Positions 43,790 to 53,454 of a stretch of DNA of 64,000 nt are shown piece by piece. Position numbers and translations under genes: made by a program. Location: assembly GCF_038008685.1 (NCBI RefSeq), contig NZ_JBBOZQ010000001.1, positions 1,054,001-1,118,000 of the forward strand, written 5' to 3'. The notes beneath the pieces were generated by a model. That model saw nothing but the letters and a program-made list of their open reading frames with translations, had not been told where the DNA came from and made no database searches. The stretch is from Lysinibacillus sp. FSL W8-0992 (GTDB taxonomy: Bacteria > Bacillota > Bacilli > Bacillales_A > Planococcaceae). The number at the start of each line of letters is the position of its first letter. The stretch's first letter is position 1.

Positions 43790-44335
43790 ATGGGGATTTA
43801 TAATTATTTAGTGAAAAAGCCCAATGGTGAAATTTTATCAATGGAGACATTTCGTGGAAAGACAATGTTAATCGTCAACACAGCCAACCAATGTGATTTT
43901 ACATATCAATTTGAAGATTTACAAAAAATGTATAATAAATATGACAAGGAAAATTTCGTTGTTTTAGGTTTCCCATGTAATCAGTTTGGACAGCAGAACC
44001 CAGAAGATGGAGTTGAGACAACTCAACTTTGTCAACTTAACTACGGAGTAACTTTCCCGATTTTTGAACTAGTTCAGGTTAATGGAGAAGAGACACATCC
44101 GTTATTCAATTATTTAAAGCATGAAGTAGATTTTCGTGAATTCGGAAAGGCGAATATGCAGGAAAAGATGTTAGCTGAGGCTATTATCCAAATTGCACCT
44201 AGCTTTTTAGATGGACGTAACATTCGTTGGAACTTTACGAAATTTTTAGTAGATAATCAAGGTCATACAGTTGAGCGCTTTGAACCAACAGATTCACAAT
44301 TAGATATTGAGCAAGCTATTGAAAAAATTTTATAA
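43790..44335 (+). CDS. Glutathione-peroxidase-family thiol peroxidase
   Basis: 181-residue peroxidase with the catalytic Cys35 (NTANQCDFTYQ) in place of selenocysteine, Gln in GFPCNQFGQQ and the WNFTKFL block. In bacilli these enzymes reduce peroxides through thioredoxin or bacillithiol. Slightly longer than B. subtilis BsaA, and the mid-region departs from the common NVNG/HPLF pattern only lightly. ATG start fits the family N-terminus; AGAAAGGG is 14 bases upstream. Confidence 0.92.
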   Translation: MGIYNYLVKKPNGEILSMETFRGKTMLIVNTANQCDFTYQFEDLQKMYNKYDKENFVVLGFPCNQFGQQNPEDGVETTQLCQLNYGVTFPIFELVQVNGEETHPLFNYLKHEVDFREFGKANMQEKMLAEAIIQIAPSFLDGRNIRWNFTKFLVDNQGHTVERFEPTDSQLDIEQAIEKIL

Positions 44336-44499
44336 CTAGCTATTTTAATCAGAATTTTTAGGCTGGAATAACAAATAGCGGATCACTATGTAGAAATAGT
44401 GCTAAGTTTTGTATAAATATATTCGAATATTCCACAATCTCGCAACTACTCTTTCGAATCAATATATGATAAACTGCTAATCAAGTGAATAATTCTTGC

Positions 44500-44690
44500 A
44501 GAATAATGGTGCTAACTTTAGCATAATCGGGAATTCGGTGTAAAACCGAAGCTGTTTCCGCAACTGTAAGTACAAGAATCATAAAAAATGCCACTGTCGA
44601 AAAGGGGAAGACCCAAGATGGGAAGGTTTTATGATATCGCTACTGCATTGGGTAGTGAGCTGTACGAGCCAGGAGACCGACCTTTATTTA
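44500..44690 (+). ncRNA. Cobalamin riboswitch
   Basis: Conserved elements in order: GGGAATTCGGTGTAAAACCG, CCGCAACTGTAA, GCCACTG, GGGAAG and GAGCCAGGAGACC. An expression platform with terminator follows at 44777. Cobalamin binding should switch off the two downstream genes. Confidence 0.95.
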
Positions 44691-44776
44691 ATGTATAAAA
44701 ACTCTTCGGAAGCTAGGAGGATATACGGCAAATACATAGGCAATGTCGCGTGAGGCGGCACTATATATGCTATTTT

Positions 44777-44805
44777 CGTCGTTCCCTAGGGAGCGGCGTT
44801 TTTTT
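44777..44805 (+). terminator. Terminator of cobalamin riboswitch
   Basis: CGTCGTTCCC / GGGAGCGGCG stem (two G-T pairs) followed by seven T, between aptamer and the first gene. Confidence 0.88.
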
Positions 44806-44854
44806 ATGCACCTGTAAAGCAAAATCTGTTCATGAAAGAAAGAAGGGACTAAGT

Positions 44855-45397
44855 ATGAAAAAAGATGCCCGTTATTCTTGCTACCCGTTCATGCGTGAAA
44901 AAATATCTACAGTAGATTTTGAGATTCGTACGGATAGTTTAACAACTCATGTCGGTGTAGCATTGACGGCTGTAAAAGCTGAAAAAGTTGAAGTAGTGGC
45001 GACAGATTTATTGACTATTTTACCAATGGCCTACCATGTAAATGGCTCAGTACGTGGCAAATTAGCGGTAACGGAAGAAGATTTGTTATGGCTTAGTGAG
45101 CGCTATGATTTTTATGTGGGGCATGTAAAGGAAGAAATCCAAAACTTTGTTTTACCACAAGGTACGGGGGCTGCAACTGCGCTTCATTTATGTCGTAGTG
45201 AGGCAAAAAAATCATACCGTGTTCTACATAAAGTTTCTGAGGAAAGAGAAGTACCAGCCATCCTTTTCGACTACTTAGGATTATTAGCTAATGTATTTTT
45301 TGTAATGGCTGTATACATGAATCAACAAGCTGGTATTGCTGAAATACCGTTTATAAGCAAATCATATCCGATGAAGAAAAAGAAGGAGAATGTGTAA
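44855..45397 (+). CDS. Divergent cobalamin adenosyltransferase-family protein
   Basis: 180 residues resembling PduO-type ATP:cob(I)alamin adenosyltransferase: SVRGKLAVTEEDLLWLSERYD, FVLPQGTGAATALHLCRSEAKKSYR, and a C-terminal LFDYLGLLANVFFVMAVYMNQ. The ATP-binding N-terminal TRxGDxG segment and the usual paired Arg/Glu of the RRAER motif are missing, so it may bind rather than adenosylate. ATG 44855 with GAAGGGA. Under the cobalamin riboswitch and one base before the lipoprotein gene. Confidence 0.72.
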   Translation: MKKDARYSCYPFMREKISTVDFEIRTDSLTTHVGVALTAVKAEKVEVVATDLLTILPMAYHVNGSVRGKLAVTEEDLLWLSERYDFYVGHVKEEIQNFVLPQGTGAATALHLCRSEAKKSYRVLHKVSEEREVPAILFDYLGLLANVFFVMAVYMNQQAGIAEIPFISKSYPMKKKKENV

Positions 45398-45398
45398 A

Positions 45399-46358
45399 GT
45401 GAAGAAACTATTTAAATTCCAATGGCTTACAGTGTTAATGTTAGCACTTGTATTGGCAGGTTGCGGCACAGCAAATGAAACTAAAAAGGACGATACATCG
45501 AAAACAGGACAACAAGCTGAGCAAACAGGCTACAAAGTGACAGATGATCGCGATGTAGAAGTAGCATTTGATGCAGTACCAAAAACGGTTGTGTCATTAC
45601 AACCGAGTAACACTGAAGTTCTATTTGCACTAGGTGTTGGCGATAAAGTAGTTGGGGCAACTGAATATGATACGTACCCAGAAGAAGCAAAAAAAATCGA
45701 ACGAGTGTCAGATTCCGTAACATTCAATAGCGAGAAAATTGTAGCGTTAAAGCCAGATGTTGTAATTGCTTATTACACAGGTAATGACGAGACACTAGAT
45801 GCCCTTAAAGGTCTTGAAGATGCAGGCGTGAAAGTATTTGTTATTAAATCAGCCGCATCATTTGAAGATGTTTTTGGAGATATTCAACAAATCGCTGAAG
45901 TGATGGGTGTTCAAGATAAAGGTGAGCAATTAAACAAAGATATTAAAGCGAAAATTGCGGATGTGCAAGCAAAAGTAAAAACTGTAGAAACACCGAAAAA
46001 TGTTTATTTAGAAATTAGCCCTAAGCCAGATATTTATACAACAGCAGCTGGTACTTTCCAACAAGAGATTCTTGATGCAGCGAATGTGAACAATGTATTT
46101 GGTGATCAAACAGGATGGGTAAAAGTTTCTGAGGAAGATGTTATCGCGAAAAATCCTCAAGTTATTTTAACAACAGTAAACTATGTAGAAGACTCAGTAG
46201 GCGAAATTCTTGGGCGTGATGGATGGAATACAATTACTGCTATTCAAGATAAAGCAGTAAATTATATTGATACTGATATTTCCAATCGTCCAGGTCCACG
46301 TATTGGTGAAGCTGTTGAGATGGTAGCAAAAGCAGTATATCCCGAATTATTTAAATAA
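45399..46358 (+). CDS. Cobalamin-type ABC substrate-binding lipoprotein (BtuF-like)
   Basis: 319 residues: lipoprotein signal with lipobox LAGC, then a class III binding-protein fold (VSLQPSNTEVLFALGVGDKVVG, LKPDVVIAYY, RPGPRIGEAVEMVAK). Placement under a cobalamin riboswitch suggests capture of cobalamin or a precursor. GTG 45399 chosen with AAGGAG at 45382-45387; the ATG at 45390 is too near. No permease or ATPase follows, so it must use components encoded elsewhere. Confidence 0.88.
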   Translation: MKKLFKFQWLTVLMLALVLAGCGTANETKKDDTSKTGQQAEQTGYKVTDDRDVEVAFDAVPKTVVSLQPSNTEVLFALGVGDKVVGATEYDTYPEEAKKIERVSDSVTFNSEKIVALKPDVVIAYYTGNDETLDALKGLEDAGVKVFVIKSAASFEDVFGDIQQIAEVMGVQDKGEQLNKDIKAKIADVQAKVKTVETPKNVYLEISPKPDIYTTAAGTFQQEILDAANVNNVFGDQTGWVKVSEEDVIAKNPQVILTTVNYVEDSVGEILGRDGWNTITAIQDKAVNYIDTDISNRPGPRIGEAVEMVAKAVYPELFK

Positions 46359-46403
46359 GGATAAATGGTGAAAGCCAACCATTAAAATTTGGGCAAAATA
46401 GAT

Positions 46404-46442
46404 AAAGTGTTAGATTGACTGCAATCAATCTAACACTTTTTT
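46404..46442 (+). terminator. Terminator, copy 2 of a repeated sequence
   Basis: AAAGTGTTAGATTGA / TCAATCTAACACTTT perfect 15-bp stem across CTGCAA with T run; 27 of 32 core bases equal the copy at 10546 or differ by pairing-preserving changes. Confidence 0.93.
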
Positions 46443-46576
46443 GCTTGTGAATGTTGTTGTCCGCTAAGTACAGGCTTCACGGTCTTCAACCTCCGATATC
46501 TTCAAGACAATCGGTGATTCATAGACTTTGAATCTCTACTAAAAGGCATTGTGAATAATTGGTATTATCTTCAGTT

Positions 46577-46593
46577 GTTCTATAAAATAGAAC
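46577..46593. promoter_or_regulatory. Palindrome GTTCTAT-AAA-ATAGAAC upstream of phosphatase gene
   Basis: Perfect 7-bp arms with 3-base spacer in the promoter region 36 bases before the start codon; operator candidate, binder unknown. Confidence 0.4.
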
Positions 46594-46628
46594 TATAAAT
46601 GATTGCTTAAATAAGGGAGGCGTAGTGG

Positions 46629-47396
46629 ATGACACAGTTTGACATGAAGGTTATTCCGTTTGAGGCAGTCTTAAATTTCCGCGATATGGGTGGCTATAAG
46701 ACGCGAGATGGCAGAGTGGTTAAGAATGGATTGCTATATCGTTCGGCTGCACTAGGTAAGATGACACCGGCGGATAAGGAGCGCTTTGAAGCACTAGGAG
46801 TAAAAACAATTTTCGATTACCGAGATCAACAAGAGGCTCAAAATAATCCTAACCCCACATTCAAGGGAGCAAAGTATATTCAAATTCCTGCAAAAGGCAA
46901 CCACGCATTTGAGATGCCGACAAATACCGGCGGCCACAATTTTTATAAGGTTGTAAGCCCAGAGATGTTCCGCGATTTTTATGCACAAATGCCATTTAAC
47001 AATGCTTCATTTAAAAAATTAATGTCTACAATTCAAAATCCAGATAATTTAGGCCTCGTCCATCACTGTGCCGTAGGAAAAGATCGAACGGGAATTGGCG
47101 GTGCGCTCATTTTGCTCGCTTTAGATGTACCCGAGGAAACCATTATGCAAGACTATTTAGATACGAATATTTATTTACGCCCTATGGTAGAACGAATGGC
47201 ACAGGCAATACAAAATACTTTTAATGACCAAGAGTTACAACAGTTCCATGCATTAATGTCAGCACGTGAGGATTATTTGCAAGCTGCCTTCGATGCTATA
47301 GATAGTCGTTATGGTTCGAAAACAGTGTTTTTAGAGCAAGAGTTTGGTTTAACAACAGAAAAACGCCAGCAATTACAAGAAAATTGCTTATGCTAA
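46629..47396 (+). CDS. Tyrosine/serine-type phosphatase (IphP/LipA-like DSP fold)
   Basis: 255 residues with the P-loop HCAVGKDRTG (Cys147, Arg153), the N-terminal NFRDMGGY signature of IphP-type phosphatases and a conserved FDYRDQQE acid block. May act on phosphoproteins or phosphoinositides; substrate unknown. ATG with GGGAGG. Confidence 0.9.
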   Translation: MTQFDMKVIPFEAVLNFRDMGGYKTRDGRVVKNGLLYRSAALGKMTPADKERFEALGVKTIFDYRDQQEAQNNPNPTFKGAKYIQIPAKGNHAFEMPTNTGGHNFYKVVSPEMFRDFYAQMPFNNASFKKLMSTIQNPDNLGLVHHCAVGKDRTGIGGALILLALDVPEETIMQDYLDTNIYLRPMVERMAQAIQNTFNDQELQQFHALMSAREDYLQAAFDAIDSRYGSKTVFLEQEFGLTTEKRQQLQENCLC

Positions 47397-47403
47397 TAGG
47401 CCG

Positions 47404-47438
47404 CCCTTTCACAGTAAGTTAGTGAGAGGGATTTTTTT
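47404..47438 (+). terminator. Terminator of phosphatase gene
   Basis: CCCTTTCAC / GTGAGAGGG stem with 9-base loop and seven T. Confidence 0.88.
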
Positions 47439-47530
47439 GTAAGCTATTCAAAATATTTTTGTATTAGCTATCCTTTACAGTAGTAAATCTGTGATAAGAT
47501 ACAATAGATTTTTATGTAATATAGAGAGAA

Positions 47531-48919
47531 GTGAAGTTGTTGGGAAATGCGATTAGAGAGAAACATTCGGCAGACCAATTTAGTCTATTTCATTTAACAT
47601 GGCCGATTTTTTTAGAAGTTTTTTTATTTATGTTGATGGGATTAGCCGATACATTTATGTTAAGTGCCTTATCGGATAACGCTGTATCAGGTGTGGGCGC
47701 AGCAAATCAATACATTCATATTGCGATATTAATTCTTGAAGTGGTAGGCAATGGTGCTGCGATAGTTGTCTCGCAATATTTAGGTTCAAAAAGATTATTA
47801 GAGGCTACAAAGATTTCAGCGTTGGCAATTACGATGAACTTAATTGTTGGGCTGATTATGAGTGCTCTGTTTTTCTTAGGCTCAAGCCATTTAATGACGA
47901 TGATGAATTTGAAGGGCGATGTCTTACAATATGCCCAAAGTTATTTAGTCATAATTGGTAGTTTTATTTTTTTACAAGCTATTATTAATGCATTAGCGGC
48001 TATTATTCGTGTACATGGTTGGACGAAGCAGACAATGTATGTATCACTCGGTATGAATGTCGTTCACGTCGTGTTAAACTACGGTTTGATTTTTGGTAAT
48101 TTAGGATTGCCGGAATTGGGTGTGAAAGGGGCTGCGATTTCCTCCATTATTAGTCGTGGACTTGCGGTTATTGTATTTGCATGGCTGTTGTATCAGGTAA
48201 TGGAGATACGTGTGAAAATCGAATACTATTTCACTTTTTCAAAAGAGTATGTTAGAAAAATTTTAAATATCGGGTTACCGTCTGCATTTGAGCAAGTGCT
48301 TTATCAATTTTGCCAAATTGTCTTCCTCTATTATGCAACTTATATAGGATCTGAAACGCTTGCAGCAAGACAATATGCAATGAATATTTCGATGTTTACG
48401 TATTTGTTTGCGGTTGCAATCGGTACGGGGACAGCTATTATTATTGGCCGCTATGTAGGCGCGGGTAAAAAAGATGAGGCTTATCATCAATTATGGATAA
48501 GCGTGCGCTCAGCTTTTATTTTTACAATACTAATGGTAAGTGTAGTGACGATTTTTAGAAAACAGTTAATGAGCATATTTACAGATAATGCAGAGATTAT
48601 AGCCATTGGTGGGTCTGTATTAGCATTAAGTATTTTATTAGAAACAGGTCGTACGATGAATATCGTAGTTATTAATTCATTACGTGCTTCAGGCGATGCA
48701 AGATTTCCTGTGAAAATCGGCTTTTTATCGATGGTCTGCATGAGTTTGCCACTTGGCTATTTATTTGTATTTGTTTTAGATTGGGGACTAGTAGGGATAT
48801 GGTTAGCTATTTCAGCAGATGAATGGATGCGTGCCATTATCGTATACTTTAGATGGAAAAGTCGAAAGTGGGAGCGTTTTGCAATTGTCTCACCTACTGA
48901 ACAAAAGGAGGCGAATTAA
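47531..48919 (+). CDS. MATE-family multidrug/metabolite efflux protein
   Basis: 462 residues, twelve membrane helices in two MatE halves (WPIFLEVFLFMLMGLADTFMLS; GLPSAFEQVLYQFCQIVF). Sodium- or proton-driven exporter; substrate unknown. Start uncertain: GTG 47531 or the TTGs at 47537/47540, since only a weak GAGAGAAG site is visible. Directly abuts the RlmA-like gene. Confidence 0.9.
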   Translation: MKLLGNAIREKHSADQFSLFHLTWPIFLEVFLFMLMGLADTFMLSALSDNAVSGVGAANQYIHIAILILEVVGNGAAIVVSQYLGSKRLLEATKISALAITMNLIVGLIMSALFFLGSSHLMTMMNLKGDVLQYAQSYLVIIGSFIFLQAIINALAAIIRVHGWTKQTMYVSLGMNVVHVVLNYGLIFGNLGLPELGVKGAAISSIISRGLAVIVFAWLLYQVMEIRVKIEYYFTFSKEYVRKILNIGLPSAFEQVLYQFCQIVFLYYATYIGSETLAARQYAMNISMFTYLFAVAIGTGTAIIIGRYVGAGKKDEAYHQLWISVRSAFIFTILMVSVVTIFRKQLMSIFTDNAEIIAIGGSVLALSILLETGRTMNIVVINSLRASGDARFPVKIGFLSMVCMSLPLGYLFVFVLDWGLVGIWLAISADEWMRAIIVYFRWKSRKWERFAIVSPTEQKEAN

Positions 48920-49750
48920 ATGGGAGCACTTTCTAAACGTGCTGCAGGAGCAGCGTTAATAGATGCAAATATCGGGTTATTTGCTTGTCCGATTTGTCAG
49001 GAGTCCATGCAGGTCTATGATCAAGGGAGGCTTACATGTTCAGCAAACCATTCCTTTGATATTGCTAAGCAAGGTTATGTAAATATGCTGACGCATAGTG
49101 CAGCTTCTAAATATAGTAAAGATCTTTTTGAATCCCGTAAAACGATTATTGATAGTGGTCTATATGATCCACTAGAGGAGAAAATAGCAGAACTAATAGG
49201 AGAAGCCAAAACAGTGCTTGATACAGGCTGTGGAGAGGGATCACATTTAGCCCGTATACTGTCGCAAAAACAAGGGATAGGCATTGGTATTGATATTGCA
49301 AAAGAGGGTATTCTTGCAGCTGCTCGGCATTATCCAAAGCAAATCTGGTGTGTTGGTGACTTAGCAAAGAGTCCATTTGCCAAGACAAGCTTTGATGTTA
49401 TTTTAAATATTTTATCCCCAGCTAACTATGAAGAATTTAAACGATTGCTTACATCAAATGGATGTGTCGTAAAAGTGGTACCACAAAGTGGCTATTTGCA
49501 ACAATTACGTTCACAACTTTATGCTGATTCTGCAAAAGAAACATACTCCAATGAGCAAACTGTAGAACGCTTTCGTGAAAGTTTTTCAAATGTCACAGTA
49601 GAGCGTATAACTTATACGGTGCCACTTGCTTCTGTGCTCGTTCCTGCACTGCTTGAAATGACGCCGATGGGCTGGCATAAGGCGCAGCATGCAGAAGTGA
49701 CTGTAAATGAAATCACGATTGATGTCGATGTCCTAGTAGGTCGGGTCTAA
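48920..49750 (+). CDS. 23S rRNA (guanine-N1)-methyltransferase, RlmA family
   Basis: 276 residues: N-terminal zinc finger (Cys23, Cys26, Cys40, His44), linker HSFDIAKQGYVNML, and Rossmann methyltransferase with SAM motif DTGCGEGSH (101-109). RlmA enzymes methylate G745 or G748 of helix 35; the Gram-positive RlmA(II) type adds tylosin tolerance. Which position is modified cannot be told. ATG directly after the MATE stop, with AAAGGAGG. Confidence 0.9.
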   Translation: MGALSKRAAGAALIDANIGLFACPICQESMQVYDQGRLTCSANHSFDIAKQGYVNMLTHSAASKYSKDLFESRKTIIDSGLYDPLEEKIAELIGEAKTVLDTGCGEGSHLARILSQKQGIGIGIDIAKEGILAAARHYPKQIWCVGDLAKSPFAKTSFDVILNILSPANYEEFKRLLTSNGCVVKVVPQSGYLQQLRSQLYADSAKETYSNEQTVERFRESFSNVTVERITYTVPLASVLVPALLEMTPMGWHKAQHAEVTVNEITIDVDVLVGRV

Positions 49751-49838
49751 ATAAAATAGTTTTGACTTGGACAATTGCAGTATACAACTCTTTTCGATTA
49801 CAATGGTAATAACTATTGAATAAGGTAGGAATAAAACA

Positions 49839-50447
49839 GTGTATAAATTTACGGCAAATCTTGTCAAATTGATATTAAAATTATCAGGTTCAAAAGCACG
49901 TGTATATGATGAGCAAAACTTACCGAAAGATGGTGGGTTTATTATTGCATGTACACATACAGGGTATGTGGATATATTAAACTTAGGTGTTGCAGTCTTG
50001 CCTCGTGAAATTCACTTTATGGCGAAAAAGCAATTGTTTGATATTAAGGGGCTTGGCTGGCTTATTAACCATTTAAACGCCTTTCCAGTTGACCGTGACA
50101 ATCCAGGACCAAGTGTTATTAAAGTTCCATCGCAGTTGCTGAAGGAAGGGAAGATTGTTGGGATTTTCCCATCAGGTACTCGAAACTCAGAAGGATCTGA
50201 TTTAAAGCAAGGTGCTATAACGATTGCACAGCTGTCTAAAACACAGATTGTTCCAGCTGCTTACGTTGGAGCGCGAAATGCTGGCGATGTGTTTAAGCGT
50301 GGGAAAGGTTATCTCATCTATGGTGAGCCGTTTTATGTAACAGGCAAAGGAAAAGAAGGGCGTGAGGAATTTACACTCCATCTTGAACACGAGCTTATAG
50401 CCTTAACAGACGAATTAAATAAACGAATTGCAGCGGATAAAAAATAA
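49839..50447 (+). CDS. plsC: 1-acyl-sn-glycerol-3-phosphate acyltransferase (PlsC family)
   Basis: 202 residues with the acyltransferase motifs HTGYVD (40-45, HX4D), NAFPVDRD, and FPSGTRN. Makes phosphatidic acid at the membrane. GTG start with GTAGGA. A hairpin and then the phosphatase gene follow. Confidence 0.9.
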   Translation: MYKFTANLVKLILKLSGSKARVYDEQNLPKDGGFIIACTHTGYVDILNLGVAVLPREIHFMAKKQLFDIKGLGWLINHLNAFPVDRDNPGPSVIKVPSQLLKEGKIVGIFPSGTRNSEGSDLKQGAITIAQLSKTQIVPAAYVGARNAGDVFKRGKGYLIYGEPFYVTGKGKEGREEFTLHLEHELIALTDELNKRIAADKK

Positions 50448-50455
50448 TACGGACA

Positions 50456-50488
50456 GCACTCAGAATCAAGTTGATTTTGGGTGCTTTG
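50456..50488 (+). terminator. Hairpin between plsC and yfkJ
   Basis: GCACTCAGAATCAA / TTGATTTTGGGTGC (two G-T pairs), then TTTGTC. Ends 19 bases before the yfkJ start. Confidence 0.65.
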
Positions 50489-50506
50489 TCGTAGGGGGCA
50501 TTTTTC

Positions 50507-50971
50507 ATGATTAATGTACTTTTTGTTTGCCTAGGGAATATATGTCGCTCTCCAATGGCTGAGGCAGTTATGCGAGATTTAATAAAAAAAGAGAAGTTGC
50601 ATGACAAAATAAAAGTAGATTCGGCTGCAACAAGCTCTTGGCATATTGGCGAGCCTCCACATCGAGGTACACAAGACAAGTTGCGAGAATATGGTATTTC
50701 GACGACAGGAATGCAAAGTAGACAACTACATAAGCAAGATTTTGACCAATTCGATTACATTATTGGAATGGATGAAAATAATATTCGTAACATTTACACG
50801 ATGCTTGGAAATCCCGATTCTCCAAAAATTTTTCGTTTTTTAGATTTAACGGACCATCGGATGGATGTACCTGATCCATACTATACAGAGGATTTTCAGG
50901 AAACTTATGATTTAGTGCTAGAAGGCTGTCGGGCTTTATTAGAAAAAATTAAGCAAGAGCAAAAGCTATGA
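50507..50971 (+). CDS. yfkJ: Low-molecular-weight protein tyrosine phosphatase (YfkJ-like)
   Basis: 154 residues; P-loop CLGNICRS (Cys8, Arg14) and general acid in DVPDPYY. Closely follows B. subtilis YfkJ in length and sequence (LFVCLGNICRSPMAEA, DSAATSSWHIGEPPHRGT). ATG with AGGGGG. Confidence 0.93.
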   Translation: MINVLFVCLGNICRSPMAEAVMRDLIKKEKLHDKIKVDSAATSSWHIGEPPHRGTQDKLREYGISTTGMQSRQLHKQDFDQFDYIIGMDENNIRNIYTMLGNPDSPKIFRFLDLTDHRMDVPDPYYTEDFQETYDLVLEGCRALLEKIKQEQKL

Positions 50972-51189
50972 ACATGTAAGAACGATTAAGAGCCTTAAAA
51001 TTAAAATATTTCATGCAACAACCTGTTCAGAAAACATTACGTTAGACATTGGTATATCTAGCTTTGTAAGCATCAATATGTTATTATTTGCAGAGTAAAG
51101 ATACGAAAAGTATTTAAATACCATTTGCAGATGTGCAGTTGTACATCTATGATTTTTATAAACTTTATTTTCGAAAGAGAGTGGAAACA

Positions 51190-51909
51190 ATGGGTCGTAA
51201 GTGGAACAATATTAAAGAAAAGAAGGCGTCAAAAGACCAAAGCACAAGTCGAGTGAATGCAAAATTCGGTCGTGAAATTTATGTAGCAGCAAAATCAGGC
51301 GAACCAGATCCTGAATCAAATCGCGCTCTTAAAGTTGTTCTTGAACGTGCTAAAACTTACAGTGTTCCTAAACATATTATTGAAAAAGCAATCGAAAAAG
51401 CGAAGGGTGGCGGCGATGAAAGCTTCGATGAACTACGCTACGAAGGTTTCGGACCAGCTGGAACAATGCTAATCGTTGATGCTTTAACAAACAATGTTAA
51501 CCGTACAGCTTCTGATGTACGTGCGGCATTTGGTAAAAACAACGGTAACATGGGCGTAAGTGGTTCTGTAGCTTATATGTTTGATTCAACTGCAGTTATT
51601 GGTTTAGAGGGCAAGACTGCCGATGAAGTTCTTGAAATTTTAATGGAAGCAGATGTCGATGCACGTGATATTCTTGAAGAAGATGAGACAGTCATTGTTT
51701 ATGCGGAACCAGACCAATTCTTTGCTGCACAAGAAGCACTGAAGGCGGCGGGCGTTCAAGAATTCACTGTTGCTGAGCTTTCTATGCTACCTCAAACAGA
51801 AGTTGCATTAACAGGTGATGATGTAGCGAAATTTGAAAAATTAATTGATGCATTAGAAGAATTAGATGATGTACAAAACGTTTACCATAACGCAGATTTA
51901 GGTGAATAA
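51190..51909 (+). CDS. yeeN: YebC/PmpR-family protein YeeN
   Basis: 239 residues, three-domain YebC fold: [54 protein letters not shown]. YebC homologues act as transcription regulators or as translation factors relieving ribosome stalling at proline stretches; YeeN is the less studied paralogue. ATG 51190 gives the family N-terminus; the frame is open upstream without support. Terminator follows. Confidence 0.93.
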   Translation: MGRKWNNIKEKKASKDQSTSRVNAKFGREIYVAAKSGEPDPESNRALKVVLERAKTYSVPKHIIEKAIEKAKGGGDESFDELRYEGFGPAGTMLIVDALTNNVNRTASDVRAAFGKNNGNMGVSGSVAYMFDSTAVIGLEGKTADEVLEILMEADVDARDILEEDETVIVYAEPDQFFAAQEALKAAGVQEFTVAELSMLPQTEVALTGDDVAKFEKLIDALEELDDVQNVYHNADLGE

Positions 51910-51927
51910 TTTTTTATTATAAGTCAG

Positions 51928-51959
51928 ACCAGTAGCAATCCTTTGCTACTGGTTTTTTT
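51928..51959 (+). terminator. Terminator of yeeN
   Basis: ACCAGTAGCA / TGCTACTGGT stem with 6-base loop and seven T. Confidence 0.95.
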
Positions 51960-52067
51960 AACTTAGGGGTAAAGAGCTATTAATGAAATCAAATCATGAT
52001 GGATACAGACCGTGGTTGAATCAAGTTAAAGGTTCTACCGGATGTCGCAGATTTAAGGAGGAGAATT

Positions 52068-53363
52068 GTGCAAACTTTTTTAGCTATCGTTATATTTTTA
52101 GTGACGTTATTTTTAGTAATTGTCCAGCCACGTAAATTATCTATCGGCTGGTCTGCATGTATAGGTGCAGCATTTGCCTTAATGCTCGGTGTCGTAACAA
52201 TCAACGATGTCGTGGCAGTTACCGATATTGTTTGGAATGCAACGTTATCGTTTATAGGGATTATTATTATTTCCCTCATTTTAGATGAAATCGGATTTTT
52301 TGAATGGGCTGCATTGCATATGGCTCGACTTGCGAGAGGAAGTGGGATTCGGCTATTTATCTATATAGCCTGCTTAGGTGCGATTGTTTCTGCATTATTT
52401 GCAAACGATGGTGCAGCACTAATATTAACGCCAATCGTCTTAGCGATGGTAAGAAAGTTAAACTTAACAGAGCAAAGGGTATTTCCGTTTATCATTGCGA
52501 GTGGTTTTATTGCAGATACAACGTCATTACCACTAGTAATCAGTAATTTAACGAATATCGTGTCAGCGGATTATTTTAATATAGGTTTTATGGAATATGC
52601 AGTGCATATGGTCGTGCCTAATATCGTTTCTTTAATCGCTAGCATTTTCGTGCTATATGTTTTTTTTAGAAAAGTCATTCCGAAGCAGTATTCAATGGAA
52701 GCATTAGTTCACCCGAATGTCGCGATTCGAGATCAAAAGTTATTTAATATTTCTTGGTACGTTATCGCAGTATTATTACTAGGTTTCTTATCGAGTGAGT
52801 ATTTTACTATTCCAGTGTCATTTATTTTATGTAGTGTTGCAATTATCTTTTTATCGTTGGCACGGAGAAGCAAAAGCATTGATACGAAGAGGGTTATTAA
52901 AGGTGCACCGTGGAGCATAGTGTTTTTTTCAATTGGTATGTACGTTGTTGTTTATGGTCTGAAAAATGTAGGTCTTACAGGTTTATTAGCAGATTTGTTA
53001 GAGCTTACTGTTCAGCACGGCTTGTTTGTAGCGACATTAACAATGGGCTTTGTTGCAGCAATTTTGTCTGCAGTTATGAATAATTTGCCGACCGTTATGA
53101 TTGATGCATTGGCTATTGCTGAAACAAGTGCAAGCGGAACAATTAAAGAAGGATTGATTTACGCCAATGTGATAGGTACGAATCTAGGACCGAAAATGAC
53201 ACCGATTGGTTCATTGGCAACATTATTATGGCTTCATATATTGGCACAAAAAGGTATTAAAATAAGTTGGGGGCAGTACTTTAAAATAGGTATTTTACTA
53301 ACTATACCGACACTTTTCATTACATTACTAGCATTAATTGCTTGGTTAGTAATAATATCATAG
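52068..53363 (+). CDS. arsB: Arsenite efflux permease ArsB (ion transporter superfamily)
   Basis: 431 residues, about eleven to twelve membrane helices, with the ArsB-typical blocks [31 protein letters not shown] and [21 protein letters not shown]. Exports arsenite/antimonite. GTG start with AAGGAGGAG. No arsR or arsC lies next to it, so it is either constitutive or controlled from elsewhere. Confidence 0.9.
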   Translation: MQTFLAIVIFLVTLFLVIVQPRKLSIGWSACIGAAFALMLGVVTINDVVAVTDIVWNATLSFIGIIIISLILDEIGFFEWAALHMARLARGSGIRLFIYIACLGAIVSALFANDGAALILTPIVLAMVRKLNLTEQRVFPFIIASGFIADTTSLPLVISNLTNIVSADYFNIGFMEYAVHMVVPNIVSLIASIFVLYVFFRKVIPKQYSMEALVHPNVAIRDQKLFNISWYVIAVLLLGFLSSEYFTIPVSFILCSVAIIFLSLARRSKSIDTKRVIKGAPWSIVFFSIGMYVVVYGLKNVGLTGLLADLLELTVQHGLFVATLTMGFVAAILSAVMNNLPTVMIDALAIAETSASGTIKEGLIYANVIGTNLGPKMTPIGSLATLLWLHILAQKGIKISWGQYFKIGILLTIPTLFITLLALIAWLVIIS

Positions 53364-53454
53364 TATAAAAGTCAAAATAGTTGAAAAAATAAAATATTCA
53401 GTAATAATAAGTAATTAGTATACTAGTAAAATGAAGAAGGAAAGTGCTAATAAT

